Below are positions 15,813 through 22,723 of a stretch of DNA of 24,705 nucleotides, in pieces (within the stretch, counting starts at the first letter, position 1; each line of letters opens with the position of its first letter). Source of the DNA: UKL13-2 sp031394335. Its GTDB lineage: Bacteria; Pseudomonadota; Gammaproteobacteria; Burkholderiales; Usitatibacteraceae. The translations under genes and the position numbers were made by a program. The notes under the pieces were generated by a model that saw only the letters and a list, made by a program, of their open reading frames with translations, searched no databases and was not told the origin of the DNA. The stretch spans positions 1 through 24,705 of the forward strand of contig JANMXS010000024.1 in the NCBI GenBank assembly GCA_031394335.1, in the 5' to 3' direction.

Positions 15813-16568
15813 TTGAGCATATTCAGATACGCCTCACCGGCCACTTTCTATCCACTGGCCGGGCGCATGATTCCCTGGTTTGGCGTGCTTGCCGCCGTGC
15901 TCGGTGCGGTCGGCTTGTATCTGGGCCTGGTAGTGGCGCCGGTTGATTTTCAGCAGGGCGAGGTTTACCGCATCATTTTCATCCACGTGCCGGCGGCGTG
16001 GATGGGCATGTTCATCTATTTGCTGATGGCCATGTACGGCATTTTCGCGCTGACCTTCAACACGCGCCTGTCGTCGATGATGATGGAAGCGCTGGCGCCC
16101 ACCGGCGCGATGTTCACCGCGCTGGCGCTGTGGACCGGCGCGCTGTGGGGCAAGCCGACCTGGGGAACCTATTGGGTGTGGGACGCGCGCATGACCTCGA
16201 CCCTGATCCTGCTGTTTTTGTACGTCGGTTATCTGGCGCTGATCAACGCGATTGAAGACAAGAAGCGCGCCGACAAGGCTGGTGCGCTGTTGGCCATCGT
16301 CGGCTCGGTGAACGTGCCGATCATTTACTTTTCGGTGCGCTGGTGGAATACCCTGCATCAAGGGTCGTCGGTCAATGCAGGTTCGTCGAAAATGGCCACC
16401 ATGATGTTGATCGCGATGCTGATCATGACCTTCGCCTGCTGGGCCTATGCGATTGCGGTGGCGCTGGCGCGGGTGCGCGCCATCATCATCGAGCGCGAAC
16501 ACAACGCGGCCTGGGTGGGCAATCTGCGCGTGGCCACCGCAGGTCAAGCTGAAGGAAGCGCAACGTGA
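15813..16568 (+). CDS. ccmC: Haem handling protein CcmC
   Basis: A 251-residue membrane protein with six helices that presents haem to the chaperone CcmE. The tryptophan-rich WGTYWVWD motif (117-124) and the two flanking conserved histidines (His58 and His182) needed for haem binding are all present. The start is a TTG without a strong ribosome site; it is the first start in the frame, and the early residues (RYASPATFYPLAGR) match the family, so a later ATG would truncate the protein. The stop overlaps the ccmD start by GTGA. Confidence 0.94.
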   Translation: MSIFRYASPATFYPLAGRMIPWFGVLAAVLGAVGLYLGLVVAPVDFQQGEVYRIIFIHVPAAWMGMFIYLLMAMYGIFALTFNTRLSSMMMEALAPTGAMFTALALWTGALWGKPTWGTYWVWDARMTSTLILLFLYVGYLALINAIEDKKRADKAGALLAIVGSVNVPIIYFSVRWWNTLHQGSSVNAGSSKMATMMLIAMLIMTFACWAYAIAVALARVRAIIIEREHNAAWVGNLRVATAGQAEGSAT

Positions 16569-16753
16569 ATTTTTCCGAATTGTTTTCCCTGGAAGCGCGG
16601 GCACTTTACATCTGGGGTGCGTTCGGCGCGTTCGCGCTGGTATTGGCGCTGGAAGTTATTTTGCTGCGCGCGCGCCTGAAGCGGGTGGCGGTCGAATTGC
16701 GCAATGAAAAATTGGCCGGGGCGATGCGGTCAAGCAAAGGAATGGGCAATTGA
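16565..16753 (+). CDS. ccmD: Small membrane protein CcmD
   Basis: A 62-residue protein with one membrane helix (about residues 15-36) and a charged cytoplasmic tail (RARLKRVAVELRNEK). It stabilises the CcmABC-CcmE complex and is needed for release of holo-CcmE. It starts with GTG overlapping the ccmC stop and has a clear ribosome site (AGGAAG, 6 bases upstream). The TGA stop lies exactly at the left boundary of the TnpB element; its last base (A, 16753) could belong either to the element or to the old ccmE start. Confidence 0.9.
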   Translation: MNFSELFSLEARALYIWGAFGAFALVLALEVILLRARLKRVAVELRNEKLAGAMRSSKGMGN

Positions 16754-16880
16754 CATCCTCCCCGCCCTCAATTCTTGCGAATTGCCGCTTACGCGGTAAG
16801 GGCGGGGATTCCTTCTGCAAGCAGCGCATGTCCGCGCTGGAGAATGTTCCTGGCCGCGTTAACGTCGCGATCATGCAAGC
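16753..16880 (-). ncRNA. Predicted omega RNA region at the element's 3' end
   Basis: In TnpB elements the guide RNA scaffold overlaps the end of tnpB and stops at the element's right end, and the guide is read from the flanking DNA. Here that end is at 16753, and it shows stacked hairpins: CCCCGCCCT/AGGGCGGGG (16760-16807) enclosing CAATTC/GAATTG (16769-16784) and CCGC/GCGG (16785-16796). The guide would begin CAATTGCCCATT, reading into ccmD. The 5' limit is a guess. Confidence 0.4.
16760..16807. repeat. Subterminal hairpin, tnpB 3' end of the element
   Basis: CCCCGCCCT (16760-16768) and AGGGCGGGG (16799-16807) form a perfect 9-base stem around a 30-base loop that itself holds two small hairpins. 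The stem overlaps the last codons and the stop of tnpB. Confidence 0.7.
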
Positions 16881-17934
16881 TTCCACACTCGCAACAGGAC
16901 CATTCTCTTATTCGCAAGCCTGCGACACCTTTCGGCCCCGTCCTGCTTTGGCAGGACGAACAGGTTACGGTGGAATGGGCTTCGTTGATCTCTTCGAACC
17001 ACACGCCTGCGTCAGCGCATTTGTACTGCAGCATGGTTCGGAACGTCGACCAGCCCGCATCCAATACCGACTTGGCTTGTCCGGTCTTGGCGAGGCTCTT
17101 CGCGTTCACGTTGCCAACGAAGATCGCACCATGCTCGCCAACGAGACGGGTGCTGAGTTTGTGCAAAAAGTCTTTCCGGCAATTGCCGATCCTGGCGTGG
17201 ATTGCCTTGGCCCGGTCTTTCTTTCTCGCGCGTTGGGCGATTGCCAACGAAGGCTCAAGGGCTCGATAGAACCGCTGCGCCTCGACGTTCTCGCCTTGAC
17301 TGGTGGCCAGAAATGCCTTCAGCCCAAGATCCATGCCGACGGCATTGCCGCCGGGGACCGGCAGGCGCTTGGTCAATGGAGCGACATTCACCGTGACGTT
17401 CAAATACCACCGCCCGCGACTGTCCTCGCTGAAGCTGCCGGCCCGGAGTTCGTGCTGACCCAGGCCGTAACTGTCCCAAACCGAGAGCCACTGGCCCGCA
17501 AAGTAGATCTGCCCATGCTGGTAACGAATCGTTCGAACCTTGAACGGGATCCACCCCAGGCTGCGGCGGCTGCCGCGACTCTTGCGCCAGGCAAGTCGCA
17601 CCTTGCGGTGCTGGGTGCGAGACCGCGCGTACTGTTCGGCCGTTTCCTGCACCGTCTGGACCGGCAGCGACAGCCCCTCCTCGCCGCGTGTCGCCCCCTT
17701 GAGGTAGGGCCAGAAGTCAAAGCCCGACAGGAACCGGCGCTCACGCTCGACCACCTTCATGGACAGTTCGTTACAATAGTTCCAGACAGTGTTGACCTCT
17801 CGGGACAGTCGAGCGAGGAAGGCGGCGTGTTTATCCTTGACCCTGACGCGCAATACACGCACCGACGCGGCGCTCTTCGCTGGCGGCGTTGCAGGGAATG
17901 GCGCGACGTTCTGGGGATCTTCAGCACTATACAT
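16789..17934 (-). CDS. tnpB: TnpB-family RNA-guided nuclease (RuvC-II Glu not in usual place)
   Basis: A 381-residue TnpB (OrfB). Typical members are RNA-guided DNA nucleases that keep their element in the population by cutting the empty donor site. Seen here: a basic N-terminal region with an RVKDKHAAFL...WNYCNEL start, the RuvC-I motif GMDLGLKAF with Asp202, a zinc finger (Cys325/Cys328 and Cys347/Cys350) and the RuvC-III motif HDRDVNAARNI (Asp355/Asp357). The RuvC-II segment reads IFVGNVNAKSL (271-281), with Gly-Asn where ED or EN is usual, so the standard catalytic Glu is missing. A Glu in INEAHST (Glu318) stands where most members have Pro and might replace it. The frame is intact, with no internal stop. 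It may be an active enzyme of a subgroup with a shifted Glu, or a dead one. The start is ATG 17934; no strong ribosome site is seen. Confidence 0.92.
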   Translation of the reverse strand: MYSAEDPQNVAPFPATPPAKSAASVRVLRVRVKDKHAAFLARLSREVNTVWNYCNELSMKVVERERRFLSGFDFWPYLKGATRGEEGLSLPVQTVQETAEQYARSRTQHRKVRLAWRKSRGSRRSLGWIPFKVRTIRYQHGQIYFAGQWLSVWDSYGLGQHELRAGSFSEDSRGRWYLNVTVNVAPLTKRLPVPGGNAVGMDLGLKAFLATSQGENVEAQRFYRALEPSLAIAQRARKKDRAKAIHARIGNCRKDFLHKLSTRLVGEHGAIFVGNVNAKSLAKTGQAKSVLDAGWSTFRTMLQYKCADAGVWFEEINEAHSTVTCSSCQSRTGPKGVAGLRIREWSCCECGSLHDRDVNAARNILQRGHALLAEGIPALTA

Positions 17935-18014
17935 CTATACAGCTTAACAAGAGATAGCCTTCTTTGCAAAGGAAGCGAGATGAGGGGCGTGCTCGCGTAC
18001 GCCGCGCTATCCCT

Positions 18015-18034
18015 CCCCGCCCTAAAGGACGGGG
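18015..18034. repeat. Subterminal hairpin, tnpB 5' end of the element
   Basis: CCCCGCCCT (18015-18023) pairs with AGGACGGGG (18026-18034) with one mismatched position. It shares the CCCCGCCCT arm with the other end of the element, as expected for an IS605-like terminus recognised as folded single-stranded DNA. Confidence 0.7.
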
Positions 18035-18050
18035 TTTCTCGCGCAATTGG

Positions 18051-18560
18051 ATGAAAGCGCGGCATAAACGATTCATGTGGATTGCGCTGGGCCTGGCGAC
18101 CATCGCGATTGCGGTGACCCTGGTGCTGCGCGCTTTCAACGCAAACCTGGTGTTCTTTTTCACGCCTTCCGATATCGCCGCCAACAAGGTACCCAGGGAT
18201 CGGACCTTTCGACTCGGCGGCATGGTCACGGCAGGCAGCCTGAAGCGCAACGCAGACGGCCTCACCGTCAGTTTCAATGTTACCGACACGGCGAAGACGA
18301 TTCCGGTCAGCTACACCGGCATCCTTCCCGATCTGTTCAAGGAGGGCAAGGGCGTGGTCGCACAGGGCAAGGTCGGTGACGACGGCGTGTTTCGCGCGTC
18401 CGAAGTGCTGGCCAAGCATGATGAAAACTATATGCCGCCGGAAGCTGCGGAAGCGCTGAAGCGCGCGGGCAAGCCGATCGAAGGCGAGATGTTTGCGGGG
18501 CAAAAGCCGCTGGTGACGCAGCCGGCCGCGCCCGCTGTTGCGCCTTCCGCTCAACGTTGA
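18051..18560 (+). CDS. ccmE: Haem chaperone CcmE
   Basis: A 169-residue periplasmic haem chaperone anchored by one N-terminal helix (about residues 8-27). It binds haem covalently through His123 in the motif LAKHDENYMPP, with Tyr127 as the nearby ligand, and carries it from CcmC to CcmF. The beta-barrel OB-fold segment and the family sequence VFFFTPSDIAANK are complete. ATG 18051 is the first base after the TnpB element. It has lost its link to ccmD and has only a weak ribosome site (GG) in element sequence; an upstream in-frame ATG at 17964 would add 29 element-derived residues and hide the anchor. Expression probably depends on read-through across the element or on a promoter inside it. Confidence 0.93.
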   Translation: MKARHKRFMWIALGLATIAIAVTLVLRAFNANLVFFFTPSDIAANKVPRDRTFRLGGMVTAGSLKRNADGLTVSFNVTDTAKTIPVSYTGILPDLFKEGKGVVAQGKVGDDGVFRASEVLAKHDENYMPPEAAEALKRAGKPIEGEMFAGQKPLVTQPAAPAVAPSAQR

Positions 18561-18576
18561 ATGCTATCGGATAACC

Positions 18577-20604
18577 ATGATTCCTGAACTCGGCCATTTC
18601 TCCCTGATTCTCGCGCTGTGCCTTGCTGTTCTGCTCGGCACGGTGCCGATGGTCGGCGCGTTCCGCAACGATCAACGTCTGATGTCGATGGCGCGTCCGC
18701 TGGCGCAGGGGCAGTTCCTGTTTATCGCCTTTGCCTTTGGCTGCCTCGTCTACTCCTTCTACGTCAGCGATTTCTCGGTGGCCAATGTCGCCACCAATTC
18801 GAATACGCAACTGCCCTACTATTACCGCATCACCGCCAGCTGGGGTTCGCACGAGGGCTCGCTGCTGCTGTGGCTGCTGATGCTGGGCGGCTGGACGTTT
18901 GCGGTATCGATCCTGAGCCGCAATCTGCCGCAGGAAGTGATCGCGCGGGTGCTGGCGGTGATGGGCCTGATCGCCATCGGCTTTCTGCTGTTCCTGCTCG
19001 CCACCTCAAACCCGTTTGATCGTCTGCTGCCGGCGGTTGCTGAAGGCCGCGACCTGAATCCGCTGTTGCAGGACCCGGGCATGATCATCCATCCGCCGAT
19101 GCTGTACATGGGCTATGTGGGTTTCTCGGTGGCGTTCGCGTTTGCGGTCGCGGCCCTGCTCGGTGGCAAGCTCGACGCGACCTGGGCGCGCTGGTCGCGG
19201 CCGTGGACCACGGCCGCCTGGATTTTTCTGACCATTGGCATCGCCCTGGGTTCAGCTTGGGCCTATTACGAACTGGGCTGGGGCGGCTGGTGGTTCTGGG
19301 ACCCGGTGGAAAACGCCTCGTTCATGCCGTGGCTGGTCGGCACCGCGCTGATTCATTCGCTGGCGGTCACCGAGAAGCGCGGCATTTTCAAAAGCTGGAC
19401 GGTGCTGCTCGCCATCATCGCATTTTCGCTGTCGCTGCTCGGTACCTTCCTGGTTCGCTCCGGGGTGTTGACCAGCGTGCACGCGTTCGCCACCGACCCG
19501 AAGCGCGGCGTATTCGTGCTGGCGTTTCTGGTGATCGTGATCGGCGCCTCGCTGGCGCTATACGCCTGGCGCGCGCCCAAGCTGGGTCTGGCCAAGGCGC
19601 CTGATGCCTTCACGCTGACTTCGCGTGAATCGCTGTTGCTGGCCAATAATATTTTGATGGTGGTGGCGATGCTGGCGGTGTTGCTGGGCACGCTCTACCC
19701 GCTGTTTCTGGATGCGCTCAAGCTGGGCAAAATTTCGGTCGGCCCGCCCTATTTCGATTCCGTGTTTTATCCGCTGATGGCGCCGGCCCTGTTCCTGATG
19801 GCGGTCGGCCCGGTAGCGCGCTGGCGCCATGCCACCTTGCCGGAACTCGTCACGCGCTTGAAGTGGGCGGCGGCTGTCGCTGTGTTGTCGGCGCTGGTGC
19901 TGCCGCTGGTGCTGGGCAAATGGACACCGCTGATTTCACTCGGGCTGTTGCTGGCCGGCTGGATTGTGGCCGCCTCGGTGGCCGGCATCGCGCATCGCTT
20001 CAAGTCCACGCCGCAGGACGGCTGGTGGAACAAGATCCGCGCCAATAGCACCAGTTACTACGGCATGCATCTGGCGCATATCGGCATTGCGGTATTCGTG
20101 GTTGGCGTGACCATGGTGAAAGGTTTCGAGAGCGAGCGCGATGTGCGCATGGCGCCGGGCGATGTGGTCAAGCAAGACGGCTACGAATTCAAGTTTGTAT
20201 CCATCGCCGAGACGCCCGGCCCCAACTATCAGGCCATCGTTGGCCGCTTCGAGGCCAGTAAAAACGGCAAGGTGATTGAAACACTGCGGCCCGAGAAGCG
20301 CACTTATGCGGCCTCCGGTCAGACCATGACCGAAGCCGCCATCAGTCCCAGCCTCACCGGCGATTTGTATGTCTCGCTGGGCGAGCCGGTGGAAAACGCC
20401 ACCGACGCGGCCTGGGGTGTGCGCATTTATGTGAAGCCGTTTATCGACTGGATCTGGTTCGGCTGCATCTTCATGGCGCTGGGAGGCGTGCTGGCGATGG
20501 CGGATAAACGTTACCGGCTCAAGCTGAAGCGCAGCAGCGTGCCGGAAGCGGTTGCGGCGCCGGTTTCCGGCAGCATGCCCGTACAGCCCGTTGCGGGAGA
20601 CTGA
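18577..20604 (+). CDS. ccmF: Haem lyase subunit CcmF
   Basis: A 675-residue polytopic membrane protein, the core of the haem ligation complex that reduces and transfers haem from holo-CcmE to apocytochrome c together with CcmH and CcmI. The tryptophan-rich WWFWDPVENAS motif is at 238-248, and the conserved IHPPMLYMGY (His172) stretch and the final membrane helix (IDWIWFGCIFMALGGVLAM) are in place. Length is normal. ATG 18577 lies 16 bases after the ccmE stop; an upstream start at 18538 would overlap ccmE and add 13 residues not seen in the family. The 3' end leaves only two bases before the ccmG GTG. Confidence 0.95.
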   Translation: MIPELGHFSLILALCLAVLLGTVPMVGAFRNDQRLMSMARPLAQGQFLFIAFAFGCLVYSFYVSDFSVANVATNSNTQLPYYYRITASWGSHEGSLLLWLLMLGGWTFAVSILSRNLPQEVIARVLAVMGLIAIGFLLFLLATSNPFDRLLPAVAEGRDLNPLLQDPGMIIHPPMLYMGYVGFSVAFAFAVAALLGGKLDATWARWSRPWTTAAWIFLTIGIALGSAWAYYELGWGGWWFWDPVENASFMPWLVGTALIHSLAVTEKRGIFKSWTVLLAIIAFSLSLLGTFLVRSGVLTSVHAFATDPKRGVFVLAFLVIVIGASLALYAWRAPKLGLAKAPDAFTLTSRESLLLANNILMVVAMLAVLLGTLYPLFLDALKLGKISVGPPYFDSVFYPLMAPALFLMAVGPVARWRHATLPELVTRLKWAAAVAVLSALVLPLVLGKWTPLISLGLLLAGWIVAASVAGIAHRFKSTPQDGWWNKIRANSTSYYGMHLAHIGIAVFVVGVTMVKGFESERDVRMAPGDVVKQDGYEFKFVSIAETPGPNYQAIVGRFEASKNGKVIETLRPEKRTYAASGQTMTEAAISPSLTGDLYVSLGEPVENATDAAWGVRIYVKPFIDWIWFGCIFMALGGVLAMADKRYRLKLKRSSVPEAVAAPVSGSMPVQPVAGD

Positions 20605-20606
20605 AC

Positions 20607-21158
20607 GTGGCCAACCGGAATTTGGTGAAGGCGTGGCGCTATTTTTTGCCGCTGGCGATTTTTTTCGGCCTGGTGTTTTTCCTGTGGCGCGGCCTGAGCC
20701 TCGACCCGAAGACCATTCCCTCGGCGCTGCTCAACAAACCTGCCCCCGATTTTTCGCTGGCGCAACTGCATGCGCCGGACAAAAAACTGTCCGCTGCCGA
20801 CATGCGGGGCCAAGTTTGGGTGTTGAATGTCTGGGGCTCCTGGTGCGTGTCGTGCCGCTACGAACATCCGGTGCTTAACGAACTGGCCAGGCAGCAACTG
20901 GCGCCGATCATCGGCCTCAACTGGAAAGACAAGCCCGAGGACGCCATTGCCTGGCTGGACAAGTTCGGTAACCCCTACCAGCGCTCGGTCACCGATCTCG
21001 ACGGTCGCGTGGCGATCGATTACGGCGTTTACGGCGCGCCGGAAACCTACATCATCGATAAAGCGGGAATGATTCGCTACAAGTACACCGGCCCGATCTC
21101 GCCGGACGATCTGCGCGACGTGATCGTGCCGTTGATTCGCGATTTGAAAAAGGCGTAA
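20607..21158 (+). CDS. ccmG: Thiol:disulfide oxidoreductase CcmG (DsbE)
   Basis: A 183-residue periplasmic thioredoxin-like protein with one N-terminal membrane anchor (about residues 11-28). It reduces the CXXCH cysteines of apocytochromes, with CcmH, before haem attachment. The active site is WCVSC (Cys80/Cys83) in the family context NVWGSWCVSCRYEHPVL, and the cis-proline loop GVYGAPETYIID is present. The start is GTG with a good ribosome site (GGGAGA, 6 bases upstream), which overlaps the end of ccmF. The stop is followed by a 132-base gap that holds a family D repeat before ccmH. Confidence 0.95.
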   Translation: MANRNLVKAWRYFLPLAIFFGLVFFLWRGLSLDPKTIPSALLNKPAPDFSLAQLHAPDKKLSAADMRGQVWVLNVWGSWCVSCRYEHPVLNELARQQLAPIIGLNWKDKPEDAIAWLDKFGNPYQRSVTDLDGRVAIDYGVYGAPETYIIDKAGMIRYKYTGPISPDDLRDVIVPLIRDLKKA

Positions 21159-21201
21159 CGAGGCGTGGACCATCTTTTCATCAGTGAGAGTTATTTCGCG
21201 A

Positions 21202-21268
21202 AGAACGCCATTCTGCGCGCCTTTCGAGGCAAAAATGGCTTGAAAGCCGCGCCAGCGCTTGAGTTTGT
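21202..21268. repeat. Family D repeat, copy 2
   Basis: Matches 5834-5900 at 51 of 67 positions. It lies between ccmG and the true ccmH start and is open in the ccmH frame, which explains why the ccmH frame appears to begin at 21165. Confidence 0.65.
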
Positions 21269-21290
21269 AATTCTGTTTTTTCGAGCGGCC

Positions 21291-22211
21291 ATGGCATTGC
21301 TATCCGCCTTTCTGCTTGTTTTTGCCCTGCAAACCAATGCGCAAACGCCGACACCGCCGATGGGGCCGATGTCTCCCGAGCTGGAAGCTCGTCTGAAAAA
21401 ACTCGAGACCGAATTGCGCTGCCTGGTGTGCCAGAACCAGACCCTGGCGGAATCACCGGCCGGGCTGGCCGGCGATTTGCGTCGCGAGATTCGGCTGCTG
21501 GCGGATGCCGGCAAGTCGAACGATGAAATCAAGCAACATTTGCGTGAGCGTTACGGTGATTTCGTGTTGTACCGCCCACCGGTGGACCGCAAAACCTGGT
21601 TGCTCTGGTTTGGTCCCTTTGCCCTGCTGTTCGGCGGCGGCGGTCTGTTATGGTGGATCTCGCGCCAGCGTCTGGCGCTGGCAATCTCGGCGCCGACCGC
21701 TGTGCTGTCGGCGCACGACGCCGCGCGTGCGCACGCGCTGCTCGATGATGAGGCGACTGTCGCCGGTGGAAAAATCCTCAGCTCGGATGGCGATATCCGC
21801 CGTGTGCTCACGCAGGCGCGCACCATCGCCGTAGTCGGTTTGTCCGGCAATGAAGTCAAGCCCAGTTTCGGCGTCGCCAAATACTTGCAGGCGCATGGCT
21901 ACCGCATCATCCCGGTGAACCCGGCGCCCGCCTGGAAGGATAAGCAGATTCTTGGCGAGAAATGCTATGCCTCGCTGCGCGAAGCCGCGGATAGTATCGC
22001 GGAAAAAATCGACATCGTCGACTGCTTCCGCAAGTCCGCAGATATTCCGCCGATCGCGGAAGAGGCGATCGCGATCGGCGCCAAATGCCTGTGGATGCAG
22101 CTCGACATCGTCAACGAGGCCGCTGCCAACCGGGCCGTCGCTGCCGGGCTGGAGGTGGTGATGAACCGCTGCACCCTGATCGAGCATCGGCGCTTGCTGT
22201 TGCAGGCGTGA
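21291..22211 (+). CDS. ccmH: CcmH fused to a C-terminal CoA-binding (YccU-like) domain
   Basis: A 306-residue fusion. Residues 1-18 are a signal/anchor (MALLSAFLLVFALQTNAQ). Residues 27-100 are the CcmH domain with the LRCLVCQNQ motif (Cys44/Cys47), which acts with CcmG in reducing apocytochrome thiols. A membrane helix follows (about 102-124). From about residue 166 to the end is a CoA_binding_2 domain (RTIAVVGLSGN, YRIIPVNP, KCLWMQLDIVNEAAA), as in E. coli YccU. The helix order places the CoA-binding part in the cytoplasm, where such proteins belong, so the fusion is topologically sensible. In E. coli CcmH is instead fused to a CcmI-like part; here ccmI is separate at the operon start. I reject the GTG at 21165: the added 42 residues are family D repeat. 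The ribosome site before ATG 21291 is weak. Confidence 0.88.
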   Translation: MALLSAFLLVFALQTNAQTPTPPMGPMSPELEARLKKLETELRCLVCQNQTLAESPAGLAGDLRREIRLLADAGKSNDEIKQHLRERYGDFVLYRPPVDRKTWLLWFGPFALLFGGGGLLWWISRQRLALAISAPTAVLSAHDAARAHALLDDEATVAGGKILSSDGDIRRVLTQARTIAVVGLSGNEVKPSFGVAKYLQAHGYRIIPVNPAPAWKDKQILGEKCYASLREAADSIAEKIDIVDCFRKSADIPPIAEEAIAIGAKCLWMQLDIVNEAAANRAVAAGLEVVMNRCTLIEHRRLLLQA

Positions 22212-22242
22212 CAACGGCGCACAATAACGATCAGAACAATCG

Positions 22243-22248
22243 AGGGGA
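22243..22248 (+). promoter_or_regulatory. Ribosome binding site deciding the nfeD start
   Basis: GAGGGG lies seven bases before ATG 22256 but only one base before ATG 22250, so 22256 is the likely start. Confidence 0.6.
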
Positions 22249-22255
22249 CATGCAT

Positions 22256-22675
22256 ATGGCGACTTATCTGCTGTGGGCGATTGCCGGATTTGTACTCATC
22301 ATCGTTGAATTGATGAGCGGCACGTTTTATTTGCTGGTGCTGGGGATTGCCGCGCTGGTCGGCGCGGCCGTAGCGTTTGCCGGTGCCGCAGTGTGGGTGC
22401 AGGTAATCGTTGCCGCCGCCGCCGCGCTGATCGGCATCTATGCGGTTCACCGCCGGTACAGCACCCGTCCCAAGGCGGGCCACTCGAGCAACAGCCTCGA
22501 CATCGGTCAGGTCGTGGTGCTGGAATCCTGGGTCAACCAGGCGGCCGGCATGGCACGCGTCAGGTATCGCGGCAGCAGCTGGGACGCGAAAGTCGATGCC
22601 GCCGCCGCGACCGACGATGTGCTGGTTATCAAGGCACAGGAAAATGGCGTATTGCATGTCTCGGCAAAAGGCTGA
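22256..22675 (+). CDS. NfeD-family membrane protein
   Basis: A 139-residue short-form NfeD protein. It has an N-terminal amphipathic/hydrophobic helix and two to three membrane helices (about residues 4-25, 27-45 and 47-64), followed by a small OB-fold domain (IGQVVVLESWVNQAAGMARV to the end). NfeD proteins are encoded next to SPFH/stomatin proteins and form membrane complexes with them, probably in membrane organisation or quality control. The SPFH gene follows after 48 bases, which is the classical pair. It lies 44 bases after ccmH and may be co-transcribed with it. Confidence 0.9.
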   Translation: MATYLLWAIAGFVLIIVELMSGTFYLLVLGIAALVGAAVAFAGAAVWVQVIVAAAAALIGIYAVHRRYSTRPKAGHSSNSLDIGQVVVLESWVNQAAGMARVRYRGSSWDAKVDAAAATDDVLVIKAQENGVLHVSAKG

Positions 22676-22711
22676 CCGCTCGCGCCCAATGCATTGAACG
22701 TGAATCAAAAC

Positions 22712-22717
22712 AAGGAG
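22712..22717 (+). promoter_or_regulatory. Ribosome binding site deciding the SPFH gene start
   Basis: AAGGAG, six bases before ATG 22724, is a near-consensus site. It rules out the longer frame from 22694, in which this site would be inside the coding sequence. Confidence 0.75.
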
Positions 22718-22723
22718 AACACC

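Larger units (their letters stand above)
16753..18050 (-). mobile_element. IS605/IS1341-type element with tnpB only, inserted between ccmD and ccmE
   Basis: A 1.3 kb insertion carrying only tnpB, antisense to the ccm operon, with no tnpA. Both ends have the subterminal CCCCGCCCT hairpins typical of this group, and the left boundary reads TTGACATCCTCCCCGCCC. Such elements insert without target duplication next to a short target motif. On the minus strand the bases just before the element are TTTCAT, a plausible target-adjacent motif. Removing 16753-18050 joins ..AATTG to ATGAAA.., restoring a TGATG overlap between the ccmD stop and the ccmE start. A 7-base GCAATTG occurs at both edges (16746-16752 and 18043-18049), but treating it as a duplication would fuse ccmD and ccmE in frame, which is less plausible. 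Confidence 0.8.

Noticed and set aside
16746..18049. GCAATTG at both edges as a target site duplication of the TnpB element
   Set aside because: IS605-like elements do not duplicate targets, and removing one copy would fuse ccmD to ccmE in frame; the TGATG reconstruction is simpler.
16750..18054. Long plus-strand open frame (434 codons) through the TnpB element
   Set aside because: It is wholly antisense to tnpB, shows no domain, and is open only because of high GC and tnpB codon use. Its first bases belong to the element end.
21165..21290. N-terminal extension of CcmH starting at GTG 21165
   Set aside because: The 42 added residues are a translated family D repeat, and the normal signal peptide begins at ATG 21291.
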